A stretch of DNA of 64,000 nt from an uncultured Ruminiclostridium sp. (GTDB lineage: Bacteria > Bacillota > Clostridia > Oscillospirales > Ruminococcaceae). The stretch lies in NCBI GenBank assembly GCA_947594425.1, contig CANQED010000004.1:62001-126000 (forward strand), read 5' to 3'. The notes beneath the pieces were generated by a model. That model saw only the letters and a program-made list of their open reading frames with translations, was not told where the DNA came from and searched no databases. How positions within the stretch are numbered: the stretch's first letter is position 1; every line of letters starts with the position of its first letter. The position numbers and the translations under genes are program-made. Shown here in pieces: positions 27,814 through 35,994 of the stretch.

Positions 27814-27953
27814 ATAATCAAGGAAAAAGAAAGTCCTTAGACAGAGCGAACGGCTTGGTGCAAAACTCTTAAGTATAATAAAGTTCGGTAAGCTCACATA
27901 TATGCAACACGGAAAGCGCATATAAATCTGTTGTCGGTAAGGAGGCGAGTCCG

Positions 27954-28013
27954 ATGGAAATAGAAAAAGAAAGTTTTTCTTCAGTCAGGGTCTGTCGTGA
28001 CTCGGATTTTTGA
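27954..28013 (+). CDS. Possible 19-residue ORF inside the long RNA
   Basis: AAGGAGG (27939-27945) stands 8 bases before ATG at 27954, opening MEIEKESFSSVRVCRDSDF and a TGA at 28011. It is one of the best ribosome sites in the window, in an otherwise noncoding transcript. The start region is enclosed by the CGAGTC/GACTCG helix, which would need to open for translation. It may be a real microprotein, a leader peptide, or a purine-rich structural element that merely resembles a ribosome site. Confidence 0.35.
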   Translation: MEIEKESFSSVRVCRDSDF

Positions 28014-28338
28014 GAAATAAGATCGCGAATAGCTCACACGGCATTCGGCAGATACTTTCTAATAACGGGATTTACCCGAACAGATGAGTACGACAAACCT
28101 TGAAAAAGAAAACGCGAGCAATCTTAGCGGCAGGTGATACCTGCGGTTACCGCGAAAGCGTTTATTATAAATCACCCTATTGCAAGTAAAGGTAAGGTGG
28201 TTGAAATGATCAGTGAAGTTTCGACAAGGAGCAGCGCAAAATAGCTGCTCGGGAGTTATCACATCATAAGAATGAGAGGTATATTCCGATGTGCTGATTA
28301 CTTCACCCCGTAGGTTTACGGTAAAATTGAATAATACA

Positions 28339-28371
28339 GGCTGTCGATATAGTCGGCAGCCTTTTAGTTTT
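28339..28371 (+). terminator. Terminator of the 550-nt RNA
   Basis: GGCTGTCGA (28339-28347), loop TATAG, TCGGCAGCC (28353-28361), then TTTTAGTTTT: 9 bp with one G-U. Confidence 0.9.
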
Positions 28372-28465
28372 ATATTATCCTCAAAGATTGACATACGGCT
28401 TTAACTGTGGTAAAATAATAATATATGACAGAGCGGTCTGTTAAACTTGATATTTTGGAGAATAA

Positions 28466-29413
28466 ATGAATTATAAAATTAATCTCGGCTGTTGGGGGTC
28501 GGTGTTTGCCGTACCGTCCGATGTGGTGGACAAATACATAAAAATAGCAAGCGGCAGCTCTATAAAGGTGCTGCTGTATTTCCTGCGCCACAATGGGACC
28601 GATGTGAACGCCGAGCTTATTTCGCGCGAGCTGAGTATAGGCAAAGAGGACGTGTCCGACGCGCTTTTATTCTGGCAGCAGCAGGGGATATTGCAGAGCG
28701 TCGAGGGCGAGCTTGTTCCCGCCGCATATGTACAGCGGGAGGACAATTCCGCACAGCTTGCCGCCGCAAAGGCCGCCGCGCTGAGGACGCCCGATTTTTC
28801 TCCGTCGGAAATTGCCGATACGGTAAAAAATGACAAGAAGATAGATTTTCTTTTTAAAGAATGCGAAAAGCTGTACGGCAGGCCGCTAAGGCACGCCGAG
28901 CAGAACGCTTTAGTCGCCGTGACCGAGCATATAGGGCTTCCCGCCGAGGTCGCGCTTATGATGATAGATCACTGCTTTTCTATCGGCAAAAGCTCGCCCG
29001 CCTATATAAAAAAGACCGCTATGGAATGGGTAGAGAACGAGGTAAACACCCTTTCCGCCGCAGAAGAGCGCATTTGCGAGGAGCAGAACAGATACAGCGC
29101 GCAAAATATCGTCAAGCGCCTGTTCGGCATCGATAGGGCTATGTCTCAAAAGGAAAAGGATTTTTCTTATCAGTGGGTAAACGACTGGGGCTTTTCCGAG
29201 CAGATGATAAAGCAGGCGTATGATATAAATGTAAATAATAAGGGCAAATGCTCTTTTCCTTATATCGGCAAGATCTTGGAAAATTGGCACGCTAAGGGCT
29301 ATACCGAGGTCGCTCAGGTCATTGCCGAGCGCAAGGCAAAGCCCGACAGCTCGTCGCTCGATTTTACCGAGATAGAGCAGCAGATACTTGAAAGCTATAA
29401 AAAAGGAGATTGA
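28466..29413 (+). CDS. dnaD: DnaD-domain replication protein
   Basis: 315 residues. The N-terminal winged-helix part (about 10-95) is followed by two DnaD/DnaB-like domains: one with KLYGRPLRHAEQNALVAV (about 136-200), the other with RLFGIDRAMSQKEKDFSYQW and PYIGKILENWHAKGYT (about 218-285). The YxxxIlxxW motif is the DNA-binding signature. Such proteins help load the replicative helicase at initiation and restart. The dnaI-type loader gene follows directly, which supports the role. It could equally be labelled DnaB-like primosomal protein. Confidence 0.85.
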   Translation: MNYKINLGCWGSVFAVPSDVVDKYIKIASGSSIKVLLYFLRHNGTDVNAELISRELSIGKEDVSDALLFWQQQGILQSVEGELVPAAYVQREDNSAQLAAAKAAALRTPDFSPSEIADTVKNDKKIDFLFKECEKLYGRPLRHAEQNALVAVTEHIGLPAEVALMMIDHCFSIGKSSPAYIKKTAMEWVENEVNTLSAAEERICEEQNRYSAQNIVKRLFGIDRAMSQKEKDFSYQWVNDWGFSEQMIKQAYDINVNNKGKCSFPYIGKILENWHAKGYTEVAQVIAERKAKPDSSSLDFTEIEQQILESYKKGD

Positions 29414-29414
29414 T

Positions 29415-30398
29415 ATGTCTTATCCTTCGGCTTATTATAACGAGGCGCAGCAAATAATAGATAAGCGCCGTCAGGCAAACGGCGCATTGCAGGATAAAAG
29501 GGAGCTTGAGGTACGCAGCAAGATACCTAAGGCGGGCGAGATCATAGAAGAGCTAGCAGGTACTATCGGCGTGCTCGCTCATATCATATCCGAAAAGCCC
29601 GCCGACCTTGATAAGCAGGTAGAGCAGCTTAAGGACAGAAATCTTTATTTGCAGCAGCAGCTTGCCGAATTGCTTAAAAATAACGGTTATCCCGCCGATT
29701 ATCTCGACAGCATATATACCTGTGAGCTTTGTCACGATACGGGAATAGCGGCTGACGGACGGTGCAAATGCTTTAAGGATCTGTTAAAGCAGATAGCCTC
29801 AAAAAATCTCAGCGAGAGTATCTCGTCGGGGGTATGCGGATTTGACGAATTTGATCTTACGCTCTACCCGGAGCAGCCCTCTCCGTCGCTCGGAGGATTA
29901 TCGCCGAGGGAGATAATGACGCAGAATTTTAACTTTTGCAAGGATTATGCGGAAGATTTTCATCTCCCGTGCGGGTCGGTATTTATGAGCGGTGGCACGG
30001 GGCTCGGCAAGACGCACCTTTCGGTAGCTATCGCGCAAAAGGTGATAGATAAGGGGTACTCGGTCGTGTACGGCTCAGCGCCCGATATTTTACGAAAGAT
30101 AGAAAACGAGCATTTTGACCGCGACAGCTCGGACGATGTGCTTAGCGTTATAAAAGAATGCGACCTGCTTGTATTTGACGATCTCGGGTCGGAGTTTGAC
30201 ACACCGTTTTATATTTCGACTATATGCGAGATAATAAACTCGCGGCTCAATTTCGGCAGGCCGTCTATAATCAGCACTAATTTAAGCTCGGCTGATATCG
30301 CCAAAAGATATTCAGACCGTATCGCGAGCAGGCTGCTTTCTATGAAGAATTTATATTTTACGGGAAAGGATATAAGAGTATCCAAAGGTAAGGTCTGA
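29415..30398 (+). CDS. dnaI: DnaI/DnaC-type helicase loader ATPase
   Basis: 327 residues from ATG at 29415, placed by AAAGGAG; an upstream in-frame start lies inside dnaD without a ribosome site. There is an N-terminal coiled region, then zinc ligands CELC (103-106) and CKC (117-119) as in DnaI. Walker A is GGTGLGKT (193-200), Walker B LLVFDDLGSE, and STNLSSADIAKRYSDRIASRL contains sensor and arginine-finger positions. It loads the DnaB-type helicase on DNA together with DnaD. One base separates it from dnaD. Confidence 0.9.
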   Translation: MSYPSAYYNEAQQIIDKRRQANGALQDKRELEVRSKIPKAGEIIEELAGTIGVLAHIISEKPADLDKQVEQLKDRNLYLQQQLAELLKNNGYPADYLDSIYTCELCHDTGIAADGRCKCFKDLLKQIASKNLSESISSGVCGFDEFDLTLYPEQPSPSLGGLSPREIMTQNFNFCKDYAEDFHLPCGSVFMSGGTGLGKTHLSVAIAQKVIDKGYSVVYGSAPDILRKIENEHFDRDSSDDVLSVIKECDLLVFDDLGSEFDTPFYISTICEIINSRLNFGRPSIISTNLSSADIAKRYSDRIASRLLSMKNLYFTGKDIRVSKGKV

Positions 30399-30418
30399 TA
30401 CTGTATAAAGGAGCAGAT

Positions 30419-31702
30419 ATGAAGAATTATTCCCCGATGGCGTCTTTGATTTTTATACTGAGCGTGATAGCGTCTTTCTTTATCCCAAGCGACCAGCATA
30501 TACTTAGGGACAGCGTAGGTGTATACAATATCGCGCAATGGGATAAGCAGGATTATAACGAGATAAGAGCCTCGGTCGACATCCCAGCAGAATTGCCGAC
30601 AGAGGTCAATTTCGATATGGATAGCGTGCCGTATGACTTTTTGATAGACGTTACATCCGACACCTCTTCGGGATACTACAGCAAGCCTCAGCAGATAAAG
30701 CTTTTCAGCAGATATAAGCTGTATTACACCTTAGACGGTTCTCTCCCGGATAAAAACAGCAGCGTATACGACCCCGACACGGGCATTCTTATCGATAAAA
30801 ATACCGTATTGTGCGTCCGCGCGGAGAATGACGGCAAATTCTCGGATGTAGCAAAAGCGTCTTTCGTGATATTTAAGGACGCCACCTCTTATAAATACGC
30901 GTACGGGTATAATTCGCTCAACGAGAAGGATCAATATATTTACGAAAGACTTTATGACGCCGTGGTAAATCAGGAAAAGACATTTGAGGTGGGAAATCTC
31001 GGGGTCAATCTATCGGAGATATCAAAAGTAGCATTTTGTGTTAATTACGATAATCCCATGCTTATAGCTATACCTAACTATGTCGGCGTCAGCAGAGGGA
31101 GCAAGGACGACGTAAGGGCGATAAATCTAAAATACGGCTATACCAAAAGAGAGACCGATTCGTATAAAATGCTGTGCGACTCTAAGATACAGGATATATT
31201 CGCTCAGGCTGACGGCAGTCAGTCGCTTATGGAATATCTTGACGAGGTGCATTTCAGCATACTGTCAAATGCCGAGTATTACGACGACGACTCATCTATG
31301 GATATATACGAGGCATTGGGCGTACTGGTAAAGGGCAGAGGCGTATGCGAGTCATACGCGCGCGCCTTTGAATATGTCTGCCAGAAAATGGGGCTTGATA
31401 ATCTTATAGTCGTGGGCGACGCGGGAGAGCCTCATATGTGGAATATGATCAAAATAGACGGCGAATGGTATCATATAGACCTCACATGGGACGACGGCGA
31501 CGGAAACGATATTTACTACGATTATTTTAACGTAGACGATGAAACCATACTCGAGGACGGCTTGCGCGTCATATCTCCTTTGCCCGGGAAAAACGACGTT
31601 GAAAAGGTGGGGACGATATACAACTATTACTTTATTCCCCCTGCCGTATCCACAAGATATAATTACATAAATTATTTTTACAATTTTGACACATTCGATT
31701 GA
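30419..31702 (+). CDS. Exported transglutaminase-like protein with chitobiase-type beta domain
   Basis: 427 residues. A hydrophobic N-terminus (about 5-25) acts as signal or anchor. Residues about 88-152 (YYTLDGSLPDKNSSVY, VLCVRAENDGKFSDVAKASF) match the CHB_HEX_C_1 beta domain found in cell-surface proteins. The transglutaminase-like core has C310 (GRGVCESYARAF), H339 (EPHMWNMI) and D354 (YHIDLTWDDGD). It is extracytoplasmic; substrate unknown. Ribosome site AAAGGAG. A second transglutaminase-like protein is at 14223. Confidence 0.85.
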   Translation: MKNYSPMASLIFILSVIASFFIPSDQHILRDSVGVYNIAQWDKQDYNEIRASVDIPAELPTEVNFDMDSVPYDFLIDVTSDTSSGYYSKPQQIKLFSRYKLYYTLDGSLPDKNSSVYDPDTGILIDKNTVLCVRAENDGKFSDVAKASFVIFKDATSYKYAYGYNSLNEKDQYIYERLYDAVVNQEKTFEVGNLGVNLSEISKVAFCVNYDNPMLIAIPNYVGVSRGSKDDVRAINLKYGYTKRETDSYKMLCDSKIQDIFAQADGSQSLMEYLDEVHFSILSNAEYYDDDSSMDIYEALGVLVKGRGVCESYARAFEYVCQKMGLDNLIVVGDAGEPHMWNMIKIDGEWYHIDLTWDDGDGNDIYYDYFNVDDETILEDGLRVISPLPGKNDVEKVGTIYNYYFIPPAVSTRYNYINYFYNFDTFD

Positions 31703-31737
31703 TTTCCAAAGACTGCAGCTTATAGGGAGGACAGCAA

Positions 31738-34341
31738 GTGAGAATAAAAACAAAATACCGCGCCGCGGCGTTTATGCTGAGCATAGCCGTATTGTCGACC
31801 GCGCTCTGCGGCTGTTCATCTACAGACACGACCGTCTATAATGCTGACAGCTACTTTGAGGACGTGCGCACCGACGCGTCGCTTATATATAATTCACGCG
31901 GCGAATTTACTATTAACGTTTTATCGGACAACGCCGATTTCAGCGAAAATATATCCGCTAAAGACATTACGATATGCTATCCTAAGGTAAACGGCTCGCT
32001 TTTACCCGAGATAGACTCTGAGAACGGCATACAGCTGACCGACGAGGAATATAATGTCGAGACGCTGTCTCCCGCAAATATTACACGCAATTCCGCAAGG
32101 TCCTTAACGGTGGATTTTTCCGACCCGCAGTTTGACGCGTACAGACCGATGAATTATACGCTTATCCTTTCGCCTAAAACCAACAGCGCGAAAAAGTATC
32201 TTTTCGCCTCGCCGACGGTGAGATACCCGTCGTATTCGCTGGTGTGCGATGTTTCGCAGATATCGGAAAACGACTCTCCGGTAAATCTGCGGCTGACGGT
32301 AGACTCTACCACATTCAGTGAGGATATAAGCGCGGAGGATATATCCTTATCCGGCAGCTTTGACGGCAGCGTTATTACAGATTTTGAGCTTACGGGCGAT
32401 AATACCGTATCTCTCACTATAGACAAGGTAAACTCCGACTATATCAAAAACGGAAAGATAACCGTAGCCTCGTCCGCCGTGACAAACGCGGTGCAGGATA
32501 TATTTACCTTTGTAAGAGTGATCTCGCCTAAGGTATTCTTTTTAGATGAATCCTTAGAGATATCAAGACAGGAGGTATATTTTACAATTAATCTTCAGGA
32601 CTGCCAGTTTGCGGAAAATCTAACGGCGGATATGCTCAGCCCTGAAGATGAAAGGATATCGGTGCGAGATTTTAAGCGTGTTTCGCAGTCGCAGGCTCAG
32701 GTCACACTTATTATGCCGTCAGGCGATATAACCGAGATATCCGAGCTGCTGACCTCGGCGGAGTTTACGTTAGCCCCGCAGGCTATCAGCTTAACTCAGC
32801 CGCTTGACTTTTCGTTAGAATTTGACGATACCAACATCAGCGTGCGGATAAATAACGTCGCTAAAACCGACAACAGAATATCCGCAAGGCTGGATTTTTC
32901 GATACTATCGGGCAGCTTTAATAATGTAAGCAGATCGAGCTTTATCTTCTCGGGCGATTTTGCGGGCGCGTCGGTCGATTCGGTCACATCTCAGAATAAC
33001 ACATTATCCGTATCTATCGCCATTGACAGAGAGGGAGTAGGGGAGCTTTCAGAGCTTACGGGCGCTGTAGTCATTCGCTCGGGGGGAATAACGGATATTT
33101 GGGGCGAGGACGAAAACGCCCTATCCGTTCCGCTGTACTATAATTTTTCCGACCCGTCGGATAATACGACCGATTTTAAAGGAAAATACGGCGAGGTGTC
33201 AAGTATAACGGCGCGGCTGAATGATAAAGCGTCCTATCTGTCCGATATTTCCGACGTATCCGCGCTCATTTCAGCCGAGGAGAATGGGTTTACGGACTAT
33301 CAAACGCTTGTATCAAATAATAGATTTATCCTGCCATTGCTTTATCAGTCGATGCAGTGTATATCCTCTGAGCACCTTTCACGCACGGGCGAGCAGATAT
33401 ATGCGGACAGAGATGAGCTTATAGACTTTATATGCGATATTCAGTCGTTGTGGGCGGCGTCGCGGTCTACCTGCGGGTGTATAACGCAGCTTGCGGAGCT
33501 TGACGGGCTTATCGCCTCGACGACCGACGAGGAAGAATGGGAGACATATTCCGCCAAATACAACGAGCTTATCGGCTCAATATCAAAGCTATGTGGCTCA
33601 ACTATAAGGGGAGAAAAATTCAGCCAAAAGCTTATCGAGCTTATAAACAGATACATCAGCGGCAAGGGTATGCTAAAGCGCTTTGACGATATAGCCGATT
33701 GTATATATAACTGGCGTTCACAAAGCGCGAATATAAAGAACGATTTTCGCTATGCGATAAATTCGATAATCACTCAGGCTGTTTGCGCGCAGCTTATCTC
33801 ACTGCGCTTTGCGTCGGACTCGATTACGGGAGAAAAGGAGCTGTCCGACCTTATCTCCTGCGCAAAGAAGCTTACGGATTATTTGCAAGGCGATACCTTG
33901 TCCGATACGGGGAAAAGCCTGCCGTTTTGCACAACTCTCGGCAGGACGTTAAGGCTGACGGAATTTTCCTCCGCTGTACTCGGAAGCGAGATAAGCTATG
34001 ACGAGATATCACAGCTGATAAATATGCTGCCATCCGATATGACGCTTAGAGAAGAGCTTGAATTAAGCGGCTTTGATATATCTCAAGTAAGATACATCGT
34101 ATGCTCGGACGCTCCGATAAACACTATAGTATCGAGCTTATCAAGCGTATCGGGCAGCGATATTATCAAAAAATTCTCGGTCGTCGGCAGAGCGTCGGTT
34201 TTTGACCTTGTAAAGAATGAATTTGTAAATGATTTTGAGTATAATAACAGCGAATTTAGCGTTACGCTTGACCCGAAAAGCGGTATTATCGAGTATTCGC
34301 AGACGGTTTATACCTCGCTGAGGCTTTATTCTTTAGGATAA
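31738..34341 (+). CDS. Large lipoprotein with repeated beta-type domains, unknown function
   Basis: 867 residues, GTG start after GGGAGG. The lipobox LSTALCGC has its lipidated Cys at about residue 26. The N-terminal 460 residues hold at least three related segments marked by NISAKDITICYPKVNGS, DISAEDISLSGSFDGS and NLTADMLSPEDERISV, suggesting tandem immunoglobulin-like or similar beta domains. The C-terminal 350 residues look helical. I recognise no enzyme motif. It follows the transglutaminase-like gene by 35 bases, so the two may form a surface unit. Confidence 0.7.
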   Translation: MRIKTKYRAAAFMLSIAVLSTALCGCSSTDTTVYNADSYFEDVRTDASLIYNSRGEFTINVLSDNADFSENISAKDITICYPKVNGSLLPEIDSENGIQLTDEEYNVETLSPANITRNSARSLTVDFSDPQFDAYRPMNYTLILSPKTNSAKKYLFASPTVRYPSYSLVCDVSQISENDSPVNLRLTVDSTTFSEDISAEDISLSGSFDGSVITDFELTGDNTVSLTIDKVNSDYIKNGKITVASSAVTNAVQDIFTFVRVISPKVFFLDESLEISRQEVYFTINLQDCQFAENLTADMLSPEDERISVRDFKRVSQSQAQVTLIMPSGDITEISELLTSAEFTLAPQAISLTQPLDFSLEFDDTNISVRINNVAKTDNRISARLDFSILSGSFNNVSRSSFIFSGDFAGASVDSVTSQNNTLSVSIAIDREGVGELSELTGAVVIRSGGITDIWGEDENALSVPLYYNFSDPSDNTTDFKGKYGEVSSITARLNDKASYLSDISDVSALISAEENGFTDYQTLVSNNRFILPLLYQSMQCISSEHLSRTGEQIYADRDELIDFICDIQSLWAASRSTCGCITQLAELDGLIASTTDEEEWETYSAKYNELIGSISKLCGSTIRGEKFSQKLIELINRYISGKGMLKRFDDIADCIYNWRSQSANIKNDFRYAINSIITQAVCAQLISLRFASDSITGEKELSDLISCAKKLTDYLQGDTLSDTGKSLPFCTTLGRTLRLTEFSSAVLGSEISYDEISQLINMLPSDMTLREELELSGFDISQVRYIVCSDAPINTIVSSLSSVSGSDIIKKFSVVGRASVFDLVKNEFVNDFEYNNSEFSVTLDPKSGIIEYSQTVYTSLRLYSLG

Positions 34342-34342
34342 C

Positions 34343-34371
34343 TTGACAATTAGGGCGTTTTATGCTATACT
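34343..34371 (+). promoter_or_regulatory. Promoter of fba
   Basis: TTGACA (34343-34348), 17-base spacer, TATACT (34366-34371). Confidence 0.88.
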
Positions 34372-34387
34372 TTTATCAGTGCTAAAT

Positions 34388-34409
34388 GGCAAATATGCCG
34401 AATATCGGC
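34388..34409 (+). promoter_or_regulatory. Overlapping palindromes in the fba leader
   Basis: GGCA-AATA-TGCC (34388-34399) and GCCGA-ATA-TCGGC (34397-34409) overlap just after the transcript start and before AAAAGGAG. They could be an operator or alternative hairpins. No regulator can be named. Confidence 0.35.
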
Positions 34410-34431
34410 AAATAAATAAAAGGAGAAGAAA

Positions 34432-35295
34432 ATGTTAGTATCAGCTAAAGAGATGTTGAACAAGGCGCGCGAGGGCAAATATGCCGTAGGCCAGTTCAAC
34501 ATAAATAACCTTGAATGGACTAAGGCTATCCTGCTTACCGCACAGGAGCTTCAGTCGCCCGTTATTCTCGGTGTGTCCGAGGGCGCGGGAAAATATATGT
34601 GCGGCTATAAGACCGTCGTAGGTATGGTCAAGGGTATGATAGAGGAGCTCGGGATAACCGTACCCGTAGCGCTTCATCTCGACCACGGCACCTTTGAGGG
34701 CGCTAAGGCTTGCATTAACGCGGGCTTTTCTTCAATAATGTTTGACGGCTCGCATTATCCTATTGAAGAAAATATCGAAAAGACTACCACTCTCGTTCAC
34801 GCGTGCGATGTTCTCGGGCTTTCGCTTGAGGCAGAGGTCGGAGCTATCGGCGGCGAAGAGGACGGAGTTATCGGCTCGGGCGAGTGCGCAGACCCCAACG
34901 AGTGCAAGATGATAGCCGACCTCGGCGTAACGATGCTTGCCGCAGGTATAGGCAATATCCACGGCAAATATCCCGAAAACTGGCCCGGCCTTTCGTTTGA
35001 GACACTCGCCGCAGTAAAAGAAAAGGTCGGAGATATGCCGCTCGTACTTCACGGCGGTACGGGTATTCCCGAGGATATGATAAAGAAGGCCATCTCGCTC
35101 GGCGTCGCTAAGATAAACGTTAATACTGAGTGCCAGCTTTCGTTCCAGGCCGCTACCAGAAAGTACATAGAAGAGGGCAAGGATCTTCAGGGCAAGGGCT
35201 TTGACCCGAGAAAGCTGCTCGCTCCCGGCTTTGAGGCTATCAAGGCTACCGTTAAGGAAAAGATGGAGCTGTTCGGCTCGGTCGGCAAGGCATAA
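34432..35295 (+). CDS. fba: Class II fructose-bisphosphate aldolase
   Basis: 287 residues. Zinc and substrate motifs are HLDHGTFEGAKACINAGFSSIMFDGSHYPIEEN (read in parts), EAEVGAIGGEEDG, GNIHGKYP with a zinc His, and LHGGTGIPEDMI. It cleaves fructose-1,6-bisphosphate in glycolysis and pairs functionally with pfk at 18870. It is single-gene, between its own promoter and terminator, with codon use typical of a highly expressed gene. Confidence 0.97.
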   Translation: MLVSAKEMLNKAREGKYAVGQFNINNLEWTKAILLTAQELQSPVILGVSEGAGKYMCGYKTVVGMVKGMIEELGITVPVALHLDHGTFEGAKACINAGFSSIMFDGSHYPIEENIEKTTTLVHACDVLGLSLEAEVGAIGGEEDGVIGSGECADPNECKMIADLGVTMLAAGIGNIHGKYPENWPGLSFETLAAVKEKVGDMPLVLHGGTGIPEDMIKKAISLGVAKINVNTECQLSFQAATRKYIEEGKDLQGKGFDPRKLLAPGFEAIKATVKEKMELFGSVGKA

Positions 35296-35310
35296 GGATT
35301 TTAAACACAT

Positions 35311-35341
35311 CAAGGACACGTTTTCGCGTGTCCTTGTTTTT
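35311..35341 (+). terminator. Terminator of fba
   Basis: CAAGGACACG (35311-35320), loop TTTTCG, CGTGTCCTTG (35327-35336), then TTTTT. Confidence 0.93.
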
Positions 35342-35361
35342 ATGCAAATATTCGTTTTAGA

Positions 35362-35390
35362 TTGACATATAAGGCAAATTATAGTATAAT
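35362..35390 (+). promoter_or_regulatory. Promoter of tadA
   Basis: TTGACA (35362-35367), 17-base spacer, TATAAT (35385-35390): consensus. Confidence 0.9.
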
Positions 35391-35426
35391 AAGTCGGTAA
35401 GGAATGATTTTTATGGAGAGTGCGCG

Positions 35427-35876
35427 ATGACCGTTGACGAAGAATATATGACTGTCTGTATAGAGCTTGCAAAAAAAGCCGCCGAAAAGGGCGAATGTCC
35501 CGTCGGGGCGATAGTCATAGATAAAGACGGCAAAATTATCGGCAAGGGGTATAATAAAAGAGAGGCAGGCTTTATGCCTACCGCTCACGCGGAAATACTC
35601 GCGATAGAAGAGGCCTCCCGCAAAATGAAGAGCTGGCGGCTTTCTGACTGCACGCTTTATGTCACATTAGAGCCTTGTCCTATGTGCGCGGGCGCAATAA
35701 TAAACGCTAGGATAAAGCGCCTTGTTTACGGCGCATTTGATGAAAAAGGCGGCGCTTGTGCGTCGGTTATGAATATATTCGAGTATCCTTTTAATCATAA
35801 GCCGCTCGTGCGCAGCAGGGTGCTCGAGAACAAATGTGCCGAGCTGCTGACGGACTTTTTTAAGGGGCTGAGATAA
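35427..35876 (+). CDS. tadA: tRNA(adenine-34) deaminase
   Basis: 149 residues. Cytidine/deoxycytidylate deaminase fold: HAE with the catalytic Glu near residue 53, and PCPMCAGA with the two zinc Cys near residue 84. The residues IINARIKRLVYGAFDEKGGACAS are typical of TadA, which makes inosine at the wobble position of tRNA-Arg. Good promoter and a GGAGAG ribosome site. Confidence 0.95.
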   Translation: MTVDEEYMTVCIELAKKAAEKGECPVGAIVIDKDGKIIGKGYNKREAGFMPTAHAEILAIEEASRKMKSWRLSDCTLYVTLEPCPMCAGAIINARIKRLVYGAFDEKGGACASVMNIFEYPFNHKPLVRSRVLENKCAELLTDFFKGLR

Positions 35877-35880
35877 CTTC

Positions 35881-35985
35881 TCAGTCCAGCTCCTTGACCG
35901 ACTTATTATAAAGGAAATTTATTACTGCGACAGCCGCCGCGGCAACGGCGATAACTGCGGTAAGTACAAACAATGCTTTTTTCAT
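35881..35985 (-). CDS. 34-residue single-pass membrane peptide
   Basis: A short frame with AAGGAGG 4 bases before ATG at 35985. It reads MKKALFVLTAVIAVAAAAV, then VINFLYNKSVKELD and TGA. Two lysines, a hydrophobic helix of about 20 residues and a charged tail make it a small membrane protein. It is 9 bases behind the XRE regulator on the same strand, so it is probably co-transcribed. Function unknown; candidates are a toxin-like peptide, an envelope stress peptide, or a partner of the regulator. Confidence 0.6.
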   Translation of the reverse strand: MKKALFVLTAVIAVAAAAVAVINFLYNKSVKELD

Positions 35986-35994
35986 AAGTCCTCC

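Larger units (their letters stand above)
27820..28371 (+). ncRNA. Long structured RNA of about 550 nt, class unidentified
   Basis: A promoter, no long open frame, many local helices and a strong terminator define an independent RNA. Helices: GAGCGAAC (27844-27851) with GTTC and GCTC (27883-27895, GGTAA bulge); TATATGC/GCATATA (27899-27924); CGAGTC/GACTCG (27946-28004) enclosing GAAAAA/TTTTTC (27963-27979); CGGG/CCCG (28066-28078); GCAGG/CCTGC (28130-28144); GTGAAG/CTTCAC (28213-28306) enclosing GAGCAGC/GCTGCTC (28229-28250) and CACATC/GATGTG (28260-28293); CCGTA-GGTT-TACGG (28308-28321). The terminator GGCTGTCGA/TCGGCAGCC (28339-28361) is followed by TTTTAGTTTT. Size and complexity recall ornate RNAs (OLE, ROOL, GOLLD), but I cannot match their consensus by eye. 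It is not RNase P, tmRNA, SRP or 6S RNA. Confidence 0.7.

Noticed and set aside
27820-28371. RNase P RNA, tmRNA or a group II intron as explanation of the long RNA.
   Set aside because: AAAGTCC occurs, but the other conserved RNase P blocks do not. There is no tRNA-like end with CCA, no intron domain V and no reverse transcriptase.
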